A DNA stretch of 64,000 bases from Patagioenas fasciata (taxonomy: Eukaryota > Chordata > Aves > Columbiformes > Columbidae). Below the pieces are notes generated by a model. The model worked only from the letters and a program-made list of their open reading frames with translations. It made no database searches and was not told the DNA's origin. Positions 1 to 12,095 of the stretch are shown piece after piece (position 1 is the stretch's first letter; each line of letters starts with the position of its first letter). The DNA lies in assembly GCF_037038585.1 (NCBI RefSeq), contig NC_092521.1:73696898-73760897 (forward strand), given 5' to 3'. The translations under genes and the position numbers were made by a program.

Positions 1-3000
1 GAGCTCATTATATCTAGTGCATTGACTTTAAGCTTAGCTTAGGAAGGGGTTGCCCAGAACTTACTAGTCTTTTCTTGCAGATAAAAGTTTATCTGTTCAT
101 AGCTTGTTTTATTTAAGAACAAGATGCAACAAGATTTGAAAGCCCTCAGATGTAATGAAAATGTAGGCATTCCAATAGGTATAATAACTTTATTAAATAA
201 TGCGCTGCTCTTCCTGCTTCTTTAAATATTTAAAATCACTTTGCAACTCTTTCCACACAGTACACAGGCAGAAAGCAATTGGGTAAAAATAGCAGTCATT
301 AACTTTGGAGATGCACTAAGCACAGCAGGTAGTATATATGATTCAAATTCAAACCACTGCTTCTGAGAAGCAAAGTCTGGAATGGTTATAGTTTCTGCAC
401 TACGCAAAAGGAGTATCATCTGAATGCTCATTAAAATAAAACATAAGGACTGATGCTTGTATCTTTATTGGGATGAGTAGACGAAATTAACGTGGGACTC
501 GGGACTATTATGCTTAAAAGGAGGTAAAAATCCTTAGACAAAACCTAAGGGAAAAATCTAGATTAATGAAATAAACTAAATATTAGTTAACTGTATTACA
601 GGCTCTAAAGGGTGGAAATCTGACCTTTGCAAATGTGTACGTGTGGTAGATAAATGTCTGTAAAAAGTATTTTGAGGGAAATAGATTGCTTCCCTTCTCA
701 GTAGGCAGAAGTGCAGTATGTATTAGTCCTGTGCTGTTTTGAACATGTTTGATATCTCTTGGGGAAAAGGTACATAGCTCATACTTGGAAAATACCATAA
801 AAACGTATGCTATCAATTGGTATTGCTGGCTGCACACTCTCTTTTTGTGATGTTAATTACAGCCACCTTTCTTTGCTACCTCTTTCATTAAGGTCAAAAG
901 TTGAATTCCTGTACAAAGCTTGTAAGCAGTAAATAGAGCCCATCTGACACCCAAAAAGTAATTTTCTGTGAAGGTCAAGTGTGAGTCCCTTATCCCAGAG
1001 GACATGACCACAGTGCACCTGTACCAAAGCTACTCCAGGAACTGCAGGGTTTTTGGCAGGAGTACAGTGGTTCTACAGAGTTGCACATTCAGTGATGCCA
1101 TTCTGAATCTGTCAGTCATGTCCAGAACACAGAAGCTACCAGGTTGCCCGGATTTGTTTCTTTCCTGCATGACAAAACCAAGCAGGTTTTACTGCATTTT
1201 CATCCCTTGGTCTCATGGAATCTACTATATTAGCAAATCTAAAAGCAGCCATCACTGCAAATGTGTGTTCACTGTGAAAGTAATCATAGAAATGGTAATG
1301 ACACAGTAGGGATGGGCTGGACCACAGGCTCACATTGGTGTTTTGCAAGTCTCATTCTGGTGGGTTTTCTGCCAAGCACTTAGAGACTTCTCCTTGTGGT
1401 CTACAAGCTACTCCTGTCCCCAGCCATAGGGACAACACTGTTGTCTGTAATGCTACTTCAAATAATCAAATGATTGTCTGCTTGCCTGGGCTGAAATAGA
1501 ACGTGAGAAAGGGAATGTGATCTTGAAGCTGCGTGGTATCCAGGGAGTTAAAAAAATGTGTTGGCTGTCAGTATTTGAAAATGTTCCTGCTTCCAAACCC
1601 TTTGTAATATCCTGTGTTATATATGAAGTGTTGCTTCTTTCAGTCTTGAGCTTGGCAGACAGCTTTCACCAAAAAAAAAAAAAAAAGTATCCCAATTGAC
1701 TTTAATGGGTTGCAATCTCAACAAAGGATCAAGGATTAAAGGTGGAAAAAACAGAACTAACTTTCTGCTTGCAAAGGTGCCCTGGCTACATGTGCGAGGA
1801 AGGGTGGTAGAGAGGCAATGGGAGAAAGTTCACTCAGCTTTATCCCGTAGCAGCAGAAATAACTGTCCCTAGAAAAAGGCCAAAGGACTTCCATGTGCAG
1901 GGATTTCAGGCCTTCACTTTTTCTGAGCACTGCATTTCCCTTAGTGATTTTTATAAATAATTATTGACATGCCATTAGCTATGGCATTATGCAGTAGCCT
2001 TCACCAAGTCAGCCTTTTCCATCTATGTCAAGCAGGATAATATATTTCAAAGTCAAAAGGAAAAATGCATTAGGCAACATCATGGCAAGTGTAACCCTCT
2101 TGGATATATTGCACCATAAATACTGGAACCACCACAGTAGAGCTTTTATCAAATCCTGGGCCAGAATGTAAGAGACTGTGGCTCCCACAAGTCAGAAAAA
2201 TGATACAACAAATCACTCTTCCTCATGTCATATTATTCCAAGCTGCCATCCCTAAAGAACACAGGATGGTCAATAGCTGGTATGACAAATGCACCAGCCA
2301 CTTCAGTAGCTTTGGGACATGCACTCAGCTCAGGTTAATCAATGTAAAAGGAATAAAATATCCAACTCTTTGATACTGTTATTCAAAGCTCCTGTTTGGC
2401 AGAGTACTAAAATATATATGGCTAATTTGGAATTCAGATTGCCTTCAACAGCAGCCCTACTGTGCTTAAAAGTAGGCACATGTTCAAATGCCTTGCAGAA
2501 ATGGAACTTAGAAGGGAAAATGGGCTAATAAAGATTTAGGAGGCTGAGCTGACAGACCAATTTTAAATTTCGACAAGGATGGCACTTTCCATGTTATAAG
2601 AAAGAAGGCACATATTGTTCATGTTTGCTGCTTTGCAAGCGATCATACTTGCTTTGTTGGCACTGCCATCCCATAATTATTTCCCTTATCCAATTAAGGC
2701 TGCAGCTAAAATTCCCCTAAAAAATCTTTCTCCCCCAAACAACTCAATTGCTTTTACTTACCTCCACTGCGATAAGGTGATCGTGCACTTAAAGCCCTTT
2801 TATTCTCCCCATTCAAATGTGGGGTCATGTGCTGACTTCGAAATAATTTCCAAGTGAAATGGACTTTACTGGCACCTCGGCTTCCATGTACTGGGGGCAG
2901 GGGGACACAGGGTGTGAACCTGTGTGACAAAGCCTTTGTGTCACCGAGGGCACAGGACAATAGTGATGCATATAAAAGAAGCACAGGGAGATGGTTAACA

Positions 3001-6000
3001 CTGCCTCCTGTGTCAGCATTTGATAGGTATGGCTGGCTGGCTCCTCTGTGGCCAAAGATGAAATTATTACAAGAGACGGCTTAGAAATGGGTGATGTAGG
3101 CTACATGTATGTACATGTATGTTGTCTGAAACAGAATGACCTCTGCCCATGTGTAGGCTGTTATTAAAAAACAAACAAACTAAAGTTTGTCCTAGGAGCT
3201 GAGAATCATCATCTTTATCCAATTATATCTAAATTCATACCAGCTGTTGTGCCACACCACACCTACCGCTTTTCAAATTACTGGAATAATACCAAAATGG
3301 GGTTCAAAAAACACTTAATCTAGTCTGTTATTTTGGTGCAGAACTGTGGAAGAACTGCAACAACTCTGTAAGCATGACTTAGCATAAATTCAATACATTT
3401 CAGAAGGTCTAAGTGAAGCTTTATTTGATATAAAGCAACCTTTGAAATTGCAGCACTCTATGGAAATGAAAATAACCACTTTTATTTTTAGGAGACATAG
3501 AATTTGCAGGGCTGGCAGTGAATTGGGAAGGAGGAAGAAGCAACACTTGTAATTTTATATGTAGAATGAAAACATTTTTATAGAGTAAAAAAATGTGCAA
3601 GGTGAGGAGCTTATTATTGCATGGTACTGTTTTAGGTGCTTTTAAGAGCAGACCCCAGCTGGAAGGCCAGGTTACGGAAAGGGACGTATACTGCAGTACT
3701 GGTATTTTATATGAACTGTTGTACCAAATATAATTTCTCTCGCTGATTCTTCTGAATTAAATAAATAATACAGCAAGAACATGACTACTTGGAGAAGTCT
3801 CCAACTCAGTAATGAAAATGAAGGGTTGCTGAGACAAAACACCGAATCCTGTGTTTTGATGGCAGCTCCTCCTGGTTTCAGCCATCATGACAACTGTGCT
3901 AATAGTAGCCCCTACAAGAGTTGTGTTTTATTTGAACTATTTCAAGTAGGCAAAGTTAGATAACCAAGGGTCTTATAAGGCTTTATATATATATCTTTCT
4001 ACTGTGTTTTGAAACATGCAGTAAACAGAAGTTTTTACAAAGAAGGGAACTAACTCCAAATAAGCTTTACAAACTACATTCAAACTATAGTTGGCAAAAT
4101 AGCTGTTGCTAGCAATAGTTCCCACTTCATTCTCACTGAAGCCAAGCCATCTTTATGTGGGGCAAGGTAATTCTCTCATTGGAGAAGGAGCTGGAGAACA
4201 GTGTCCTTTTCAGTAGGCTGAATTTCCTCAGTGCTCGCTTGGGGTGCTTATGTCTGGCCACTGCATGTTATCCAGTGTTCAGTTCTTTCAGCATTTTGTT
4301 CCAATGGCTGTACTTTCTCGCTATTTATGTGTGGTTTGCTCCTGTTTTGAGCTGGCCAGTCTTTATCTCATTCTCATCCTGAATTTCTCTAAAAAATAAT
4401 CAAGAATCCTTCCTTTTTTTTCTTTATTCATAATTTAAAAAGAAAAAGCAAATTCAGATGGTTCTGTCTTTGGCTCTTAGTTTGTGAACTTGTAGTTCTG
4501 AAATGAATTGTTTTATTGAGAAGGTGTGTTATGCTGTTTGAATATCTCAAGCAATTCCATAAATTTTCTAAACATGTGATTATTTATGTTTTAATCAGTG
4601 ACCACTTTTTTTATTACTATAAAAGCTACTAGAACTTTATGTCAAAGTATTTTTCCTTTGAGAAAAGTAATTTTGTCAACATTGAAATGCCTGGAAACTC
4701 TTTGAATCTGATACACACAAACCTTTGAAGTATTCACTGAGGATGAATGTGAAAAGAAGCAAGTATATTCCTTGAAAGAACATGGGAACACAGAACAAGT
4801 GAGGAAATGTTACACTACCTCTGTCAGAGATTTAATTGTGTACTGTTTTCAAGAACCTTGTGTCCAGTTTTCAAGAAGTTCAAGAAGGGATTTGGGGTGG
4901 CAGAGCGGGGGGAGAAGAAAATATTTTATGTGTTGGTGAAGGTACCCACCCTCAGCAGTACCAGCCCAGATTCAGCTGAACTCTTGATTTTAGCCAGATT
5001 CCCAGATCCAGATGGTCTTCGGAGAAAGTTAAGGTTAGGTTCTGTGCAGTTCAGCTTGATTATACGTGAGTTTCAAGTTCAATTAAAAAAGCTAGCTATA
5101 TTCCAAATAATACTTGAGTCTGCTTATATTCTACACTGATTTTCCTGCTGATCCTTTTCTGGTCAACCAGATGCAAATATCAATTTACCTGTTTGGGGCA
5201 GAATCTAACAACTGTCTGGAATTGGGGCCCAACAGCTGCTCTCTGTCAATTGCTTATTCTCCAAGTAGAAACTTCTTCTCTTCTTTTTGATAATCTGTTA
5301 AAGAGCTGGTAGAGATGTCTTCAGGAAAGGAGGTCTGTATCCTGTATGAGCAGGATAGAAATATTCCCTGAGCTTCATGTGGGTTTTGATTTGAGCACTG
5401 GGAGCGATGGAGGGACTGGGAGGTTTGTGAGTTAGCTGGAGGCTGCAAGTTTTTCAGGAAAGCGGCAGCGCTGAAGACTGAAACAAGTGATGTGTACAGG
5501 AGTAAAATGAAACGGACCCCAGAAAAACCACAGGTGACTTTTCTGGAGTGACTGGCAACATCGCTTTCTACAGTTAGAATATGGAGCAGAGGAGTTAACA
5601 CACTGTCTTCAGCTGTGGATCAAGACACTTTGCAAATATGATGGCACAAAAAAGGGGCAGAAAACTAATTCCCCAGTTTTGAAAGTGCCTGAGCAACAGT
5701 AGTACACTGTGGTGGTCCAGTGACTGAAGGGGCTTGTTTGCCACTGATGCAGCCAAACAAGGAATTGGATCTGCTAGTTACAATAATGCTAGCTCCAAAC
5801 CTTAAATAACGAGACACCTAAAAGTCATGAAGTCCACAAGTATGTTCAGGCTGAAGAAAACTGGGAGACATCAAAGGACTGCAGCTCTGAAAGAAATATG
5901 GGCCTTTGGCAATGTGGCAGGATGCAAACCCCTCTCTCTCCCCCCCCACTTCAGTATGGAAGGAGTAGGCACATCTCCCTCTCTCTCTGCTGTTTGAGGC

Positions 6001-6041
6001 TGACAGCTTCTTTTGTTTGGCCCAGAGCACCCTGCCAGGGT
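1..6041. other. Unique AT-rich non-coding sequence
   Basis: No CR1, LTR or recognisable exon is visible here. All open frames are short, overlap on opposite strands and show no family motif. Landmarks are an A16 run at 1671-1686, a small TGTA/CATG-rich patch near 3102-3121, and a CT-then-C tract near 5931-5948 just before the GC-richer block. The sequence is ordinary intergenic or intronic bird DNA as far as I can see. Confidence 0.6.
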
Positions 6042-6092
6042 TGTTAGGAGAAGGGAGTGCCGAGGTGCCAGTGAGCCGCTGGGCGCCCGTGG

Positions 6093-6165
6093 CCAGTGTG
6101 GAGGATGTTTAGAAGCTTCAGGGGCACCCCACAACCAGTGTGGGGGTGCAGAGAAGCTTCTGGAA
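6093..6165. repeat. Imperfect 42-bp tandem duplication in the LTR-like block
   Basis: The phrase CCAGTGTGG/GGG...AGAAGCTTC occurs at 6093-6119 and again from 6135, 42 bp apart. It lies in the upstream (U3-like) part of the block. Repeats in U3 are common in LTRs and can carry enhancer sites, but no particular factor site is recognised. Confidence 0.5.
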
Positions 6166-6332
6166 TGCCTACAGTCAGATCTGATCAGCCAATAAAAAAC
6201 AGGACTCTCGTCGAGACTCCGCCCCTTGTCGCAGGTCTCTCGGAGCATGAGCGAGATGCTGCCGCCAAGAGCCGACCCTCGCGGGATGGAGACTCCGCTT
6301 GCCTTGCCACCACGGGTGTGAGTGAAGCTTCT

Positions 6333-6580
6333 CCTCGCAGAATTGCGAGTGTATCTACTTTCTGTGCACATGTGCACACATACTTTCCGTGCTCAGTACG
6401 AGCACGTGTAAAATTAATCCTCGCATAATTGCAGGTGTATTTTCCTCCCGTGCTTCCACACGTGCACGGAATATTACATGTGCTTGTGTATTAACCCTCG
6501 CAGGATTGCGAGTGTATTATAAATTTACCCTCACAGGATTGCGAGTGTACACTTTCCGTACTCAATACGAATAAATGTAT
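6333..6580. repeat. Array of imperfect repeats, each able to form a short hairpin
   Basis: A 22-bp core of the form CCTCGCAGGATTGCGAGTGTA starts at 6333, 6419, 6496 and 6529 (spacings 86, 77 and 33 bp). A more degenerate relative (CCTCGCGGGAT) sits at 6277. The core is an inverted repeat: CTCGCA and TGCGAG flank a 4-nt loop at 6334-6349, 6497-6512 and, with one change, 6530-6545. Between cores lie other dyads: CGTGCTC/GAGCACG at 6388-6406, a TGTGCACA doublet at 6363-6378, and CGTA/TACG in the later ACTTTCCGTACTC copy near 6555. The ACTTTCCGT(G/A)CTCA(G/A)TACGA segment therefore also recurs. Confidence 0.75.
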
Positions 6581-6690
6581 CTCTTTAAAATAATCCCACA
6601 CCGTATTCAGGCAAGTGTGTACTCTTCCCGGACTCAGGGGCGGCTCCAGCGTTGTTTTGGGTGAAACCACATGCATGCACACTGCAGACC

Positions 6691-9388
6691 TCATGAATGA
6701 TTAGTTGCTGCCCCTTAATAATTTTCCTCAACTGATATCCGAACCTGTACTAAAGTCACTTTTGGAGTGCTGAAACCCTGTTTCTCACTGGTTTAATCAG
6801 AGTTGTTTTGGACCCTGTTGTCCCTTAAACTAACCTCAGGGTGCCTCCGTGACAGGCAAATAAGCCAAAAGGCAGGCTCTGGGGGACTGTAACCATCTTA
6901 CCAAGCCAAGCAAGGAATTCACTTTACAGCTGAAGACTGACTGTAAGTTTCAAATGTTGCTTTGGTGTGTACCTTAACCTTTTTCTTATTCAAGGAGAGC
7001 AGGGTTTGGGACTCTTTCCTGAAGCAAATATGTTAATGAGACCTGGTTTGGATTGGAAAGAAAAAAAAAGGACAAAACAGGGGGAAAGCTTTCCAAGAGC
7101 TAGAAGAAGGCAGGCAGACACACTCCCTCCACGTCCCACCTTTCCCTTCAGCCCCCCCAAAAAGGAACCTAAATCCCTGCAACAAAGGTGGGAACTGGGA
7201 GTCTCAAGAAGAGAGGCTGTTTTCCTGTGTATTAACTGAAATTTTAGACTAACAATATGAGAAGTAAGTCCTTTCTTCTGCATAAGATTTCGAGATTTTT
7301 AAGTGTAATTTCATTCCAATTAAGCTTTAAATTCTGAAATTTTCAAACAGGAGGAAAAATAATAACCTAGGACAGTGGAAAACTTAAGGGGATGGAGAGG
7401 GTGCTCTCTGAATTTTCCCGTATTATACCCATGCCATCATTCCTGGGCCTCCAGATATCCCAACATCTGCAACGCTGTATGAGGCATTGATGCACAGCAC
7501 TTCATTAACATTTTTCTTGGTGTGTCCTTTCTATCACGTATCTTACATACAGTCAGTCCGTTGACTGTTTCGGTGAAGCTATAACTACAGTGGCATAGCT
7601 CAAACTACCATGTTAATGGCAGATTTTTGCTTTCAGGTTGTAGGATCAGTCCCTGTTCTCGGGCAACAGTATTCCAGTTATGTATACACTACCTTAAAAA
7701 TGAAAGACAATAAATAGAAACAGCAAATACCATATATCGTTAACCCTTCTAAATTTTCATTTCTTTTCATTTATAACATTTGTCCTTTTTTTCAAAACCT
7801 TTGCATTCTAGTAGCTGATAATCTGAGATGGTTAAGAAAAAAACAAGGAAGTGTAAATTATTTCAGTTAATATAAATATATTTTTTTTCCTCCTGTCTCA
7901 GATTTTCTGTATTCAAAAAGTCTCCAGATCACTTATTACAAAATAACATTCTGTATTTTAAAAGCTGCGAAGAAAATATGCCAGTCTAATAAATTAGATA
8001 TTTCAAAGATACCATTTTACAAGTGAAGTCAAAAGTTTTTTGGAACCTGTGATACTGATAAATGCTGTTTGTTGAACATGCAATTAAGTATTTTCCCAGT
8101 GCAGCAGTACTCAGAGCTGTTGCAGATTATTTTTAGTCCTTGCAGGCCTTTGTATATTTATTATACCAAAAGGCAGTCAAGCAGTGACACCCAGTGGCTT
8201 CAGAATTCTCTCTTCATTTTCTATCACAGAGAAATATTGGTTTTATCTCTTGGTTTCAAATCCAGTGTTAATCAATATAGGTAAATAATTTCCTGTTGAA
8301 GAGGTAGTCAGAATCCAGTAGTTGTATGTGGTAATCTGAGCTTCTCTGCCTGACTGGTGACTCTAGATGGAATTATTTAACTATCACGAATATGGATGCT
8401 AATCAGCTCCATGCGTTCAGGGAGTCACTAAAGAAATTCGTGGAAATAAGCATTTAAGTTAGACTTTGAACAATCAGGGGTACAAAATCTGTGTTTAAAA
8501 TTCTTCATCTGTCAGTGAGAGAGAGAATTTTAGCTCTTTTTAAAGCCTTTTAAATTCATTAATGGAAAACACAATGTAGATGCAGAATTCTATTAATATT
8601 TATTATATCAGTAGAAATAAATAAGAGATGGTATTAGTACTGTTGATTAGGATGACAGCTTGACATTCTCAAAGTCATTTGGAACTTAAAACTGCAAAGT
8701 AAACCAAAATTCTGCCGAAACAAGTTTTCCTGTCAAACCCGACTGAACTATGATTTCCACTGTGGCGTACCTTGAAAATAAATTGTCTTTTTAACATAAG
8801 GAGTAAATATAAGAAGTCTCATTTTGCAATTGGTGTGGCTCAGTGATAAACAAATATTACATTTTCTTTTTAAAATCAATAGCCTTGTTTTATTAAAACA
8901 AGCAAAATGTCTTAGTCACATAGTATTGATAAGAACAAACTATGGGATCACCCAGCCTTTTAAAAAAATGTCCAGTAGCTGCTCTCAGGGTGTGTCTCTG
9001 CCTAGGAATTGTATGAAACGTTTGTACCTAGTAGAAGCTGCAGAAGAAGAATCCTAACAGACTTCTCCTTTGTTTTGCAGAGATTCTTCTCTACCAGTTC
9101 AGTGTAACCAGATGGGTGTTTGCAAATGAAGAGAGCACGGAGCTGCAGTATACCTCTTTCAGCATATAGGCTATAGGATCTAATATAAGCTTTATTAACT
9201 GAGCTCAGGAAGAAGATCTGGAAGTCCATGTCCATCACATTCGCACATCTCAGCATTCTCTCAGATTTTTGTTAACTGCCCGCTTCAGAAGAAGATGCAA
9301 GACAGGCATGCACCACGACATTCCTGAAAACATCAGTGCATGCCCATTTCAGAGGAACTTTGGTGAACATCAGTCACGACCCATAGTC
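6691..9388. other. Unique AT-rich non-coding sequence
   Basis: I see no transposon end, RNA gene or exon. A small C7/A5 run near 7152-7163 and several T- or A-rich runs are the only low-complexity features. Open frames such as the one at 6967-7239 overlap an opposite-strand frame of similar length and have no recognisable domain. Confidence 0.55.
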
Positions 9389-9505
9389 TGTACTCCCACA
9401 GGAATGGGAGTATAGACATCTACAGTATAGCATCTACTTGGAAATTCATACCTGCCAAGCCAAAGTGTTAAGAATACACACACTATTAAGGTCTTTTCCA
9501 GGACA
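9389..9505 (+). repeat. Left terminal direct repeat of the unassigned block
   Basis: Shared words with the right copy are CTCCCA, AATGGGAG, CATC(T/C)ACTT(G/C)GAAATTCATA, CCAAGCCA, and a terminal TT(A/G)AGGT(C/T)TTT(T/C)CCAGGACA. The start is itself a dyad: TACTCCCA and TGGGAGTA flank six bases at 9391-9412. Similarity by eye is roughly 70 percent, with a few short gaps. Confidence 0.6.
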
Positions 9506-9525
9506 TGTCTCCCCTTTATTATTAG

Positions 9526-10850
9526 AAGAAAAAAAAAAAGGAGTGCTGGGAGACCTTGCGCGGGCGGGCTGGGCCTCCCTTTCCCGCTGGTGGGAATGTC
9601 TGGATGCTTCATCCTCTCACAGCCACTGCTGGACACTGAGGACCCCCGACCCTCCTGGAACACTGTGGCCGCCATCTCATGCAAAGTACCCTGGGCATAG
9701 GATGAGGAGGAGCTGGAGTCCGGGGGAGATGGAGGGCAGTCCCTGTGCCCAAGGGCAGCAGAAAAGGAGCAGGAAGTGATCCCCAGGAAAGGGGCCTTCA
9801 GCCCCCCTGACCCTCCTTCTCCCACGTTAGGTCATCTTTCAGGCCACAGACACCCCATCTCCCCAAGCAGCCATATTTGGCCACATATATCCGCCATCAC
9901 CACAGTGGCCTCCTGATGTCATGAACCACCTCACTGCATTCTGTTCCGGGCCCTAATAAATACAGGGACCTCAATTGCTGACCCACAGTTCACCAAACCT
10001 CAAGGCCCTCAGACTTCAAGGATGCTTGTTATCAAGAAGTCTCAGAGCAGCAAGGCAGGTGGCTGCTCATCTTTGTGTGGGGCTGCAGAGACATGGCTGC
10101 AGGAACCATGGAGGAAGATGAGGCAGCATCAGAGGGGGGACACCACCAGTTGCATGGTAGCAATGTCCATCGCTCATGTGGCCGTGTGGAGCCTGTGGAG
10201 ATAGATCCACGTGAAGGTCAGGAAGAGCTGATGGAAGTGGATCCACCTCCAGTATGGCTCACCTGGTACCTCTGCACTGTTCCAGGGCTCCCCTTCATCA
10301 TGCCATGGCAGCAGCACAGCAGGAGCACCCAGCCAGTGTTCCACCATCAGCCCAGCCTCCGCCTTTGGCATTAGCTGGGAGGCCTGGCCTTCACACCAGC
10401 CACCCTGTGGGCTCACAATCAGCAATTATTTTGTTGGCTGCCCCAGGTGGTGTGAGCCCTTCTTTACCATTCTTTCCCCCCCACCCATTCCAAAGGGGTG
10501 CCATCTCTCTGGTCTGAGCTCCAAGAAGAGGGGATGAGGTGACCTGTCTTCCACCAGCCTGCTGTGTCAGGGCAACAGGGACCATCCCTCACAGGGCCAC
10601 TGAGGTGCATAGCGGCTGGAGGTGGGGTTTCCTCAGTCTAAGGATGATAAGGGTGCCCAATGGGTGGTTGAAGATTAAGCCAGACCCTCTGTGGCAGCAG
10701 TACACAAAAATGAACCACAAGTGAAGCAAAGAAGTTGGGGAGACAGCTGCTCCTTTAGAGAAGCAGAAGACTGCAGTTCTGCCAAGAAAAAGTGCTGGCC
10801 TTCAGCATTAAGGTCCGTCCTAGCTGCTCCTCTAGGAGTTCTTTTCAAGA
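9526..10850. other. GC-rich interior of the unassigned block, no recognised gene
   Basis: This GC-rich stretch contains the longest non-CR1 frames of the block. One, at 10075-10374 on the plus strand, encodes 99 aa whose first 60 residues are rich in Glu/Asp, His and Gly, with a second half rich in Pro, Gln and His. Another frame, at 9370-9825 on the minus strand, is Ser/Pro-rich. Neither shows a domain I recognise, and frames open on both strands are expected in GC-rich DNA. An AATAAA lies at 9955-9960. Confidence 0.4.
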
Positions 10851-11061
10851 TTAAGAAAACAATTTAAAACACAATAAAACAAGGGATAAAAAGTAAAAAT
10901 GTTTTCCTCATCTCTTGTTTGGTACTGTGACAACTGCATCTGGACCCCTCTGTCACCTACTGGTCTCTCCAGTTCACAAAGGACACTTACGTGTGGGGTG
11001 TGTCCCCAGCTCAGGGCCATTGACATGAAGGCACACCAGGGCAGGCTGAGGAAGCTGCCTC

Positions 11062-11264
11062 TGGTCGTGAGGGTGGTGAGAGACGAACAGGCTGCCCAGT
11101 GAAGTTGTGGATGCCCCATCACTGGAAGTGTTCAAGGCCAGGTGGGATGAGGCTTTGAGCAACCTGGTCTAGTTAAAGATGTCCCTTCCCATAGCAGAGA
11201 GGGTGGACTGGATGATCTTTAAAGGTCCCTCCCAAGCCAAACCATTCTGAGTCCCTGATTCTCT
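11062..11264 (+). mobile_element. CR1 retrotransposon, 3' end fragment
   Basis: The sequence from the GAGGGTGGTGAGAGA phrase through AGGCTGCCCAGTGAAGTTGTGGA, GTTCAAGGCCAGGTGGGATG and GGATGATCTTTAAAGGTCCCT follows the CR1 order for the end of ORF2 and the short 3' UTR in plus orientation. It ends in degenerate octamers (ATTCTGAGTCCCTGATTCTC). It is 5'-truncated, as most CR1 copies are, and codes for nothing intact. A second plus-strand CR1 begins about 12 bp downstream. Confidence 0.85.
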
Positions 11265-11275
11265 GGTCAGCATCA

Positions 11276-11373
11276 GGAAGAGAAGGCTCAGGGGTGGACC
11301 TAATTGGTGACTACAGCTGCCTGATGCGAGGGCGTAGAGAAGATGAACCCTGACTCTTCTCAGAGGTGCTCCA
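11276..11373 (+). mobile_element. Outer CR1, upstream part (interrupted by insertion)
   Basis: GAGAAGGCTCAGGGG...CTACCTGATG-type sequence through CTCTTCTCAGAGGTGC matches the region just after the CR1 reverse-transcriptase domain, in plus orientation. It stops abruptly at 11373, where a minus-strand CR1 3' terminus begins. The rest of the same element resumes at about 12096. Confidence 0.75.
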
Positions 11374-12095
11374 TAGAATCGTAGAATGCTCTGAGATGGA
11401 ATGCCAGAGACAAGAAATCAGCACCTGTCCCTCCTCCTCCCCTTGTGAGGAAGCTGTAGTTGCCATGAGGTCTCCCCTCAGTCTCCTCCAGGCTGAACAA
11501 ACCAAGTGACTTGAGCTGCAGCTCATACGGCTTCCCCTCTAAACCTGTGTGACAGATGCACTCGGCCCCCCCCCAGAGGCATAACCCTAAATTACTCCCC
11601 CTCCAAACCCTTCACCAACTTTGTGGCCCTCTTCTGGACACCCTCTAGTAGCTTTATATATTGTTTATCCTGTGTTGCCCAGAACTGCACACAGTGCTCC
11701 AGGTGATGCCGCACCAGTGCAGAGCAAAGTGGGACAATCACCTCCCTCGCCCCACTGGCAATGCTGTGCTTGATGCACCCCAGGACTCGAGTGGCCCTCT
11801 TGGCTGCCAGGGACACTGTTGGCTCATGTTCAACTTGCCATCAACCAGAACCCCCAGATCCCTCTCCACAGAGCTGCTTTCCCGCATCTCATCCCCCTGT
11901 CTGTATGTACAGCCAGGGTTGCCATGTCCCAGGTGCAAAATCTGGCACTTGCACTTGTTGAACTTCATAGAGTCGATTCTCTAATTTGTGCAGATCCCTC
12001 TGCAGGGCCTCTCCGCCCACAAGAGTGTCAACAACTCCTCCCAATTTTATGTCATCAGCAAACCTACTTCGTATTCCATCAAGTCCTGCGTGCAA
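11374..12095 (-). mobile_element. Inner CR1 inserted antisense into another CR1
   Basis: The plus strand opens with ATAGAATCGTAGAATG, the reverse complement of two CR1 3' octamers. It then runs backwards through the 3' UTR and the C-terminal half of the reverse transcriptase. The 5' end is truncated next to the catalytic YADD-type motif, at about 12095. Flanking sequence on both sides belongs to one plus-strand CR1, so this copy is the younger of the two. Confidence 0.8.
11592..12085 (-). pseudogene. CR1 ORF2 reverse-transcriptase remnant (inner copy)
   Basis: Three minus-strand frames read in order give the C-terminal half of a CR1 reverse transcriptase. The first, ending near 11889, has the catalytic motif as FADDIKLGG. 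The second (from 11968) has the MKFN-KC-ILHLG segment and [18 protein letters not shown]. The third (from 11816) has [25 protein letters not shown] and [17 protein letters not shown]. The changes of frame mark at least two frameshifts. In an active CR1 this protein copies element RNA at the nicked target. This copy is 5'-truncated and cannot. Confidence 0.8.

Larger units (their letters stand above)
6042..6690 (+). mobile_element. Probable retroviral-type LTR (solo), boundaries uncertain
   Basis: This GC- and CpG-richer block stands out from AT-rich flanks. It starts with a TG dinucleotide (TGTTAGGAG at 6042). It holds a CCAAT followed by an A-rich TATA-like box at 6188-6197, a CpG-rich stretch over 6205-6300, and an AATAAA polyadenylation-type signal at 6570-6575. 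That order (promoter box, CpG-rich leader, poly(A) signal) is what an LTR in plus orientation would show. I could not find a clear terminal CA or a target-site duplication, so both ends are approximate. It has no coding capacity; open frames on both strands are chance frames in CpG-rich DNA. The alternative is a fragment of some other repeat or a small CpG island. Confidence 0.45.

Noticed and set aside
5871-6377. 168-codon minus-strand frame
   Set aside because: It lies in the CpG-rich LTR-like block, overlaps frames on the other strand, and shows no motif.
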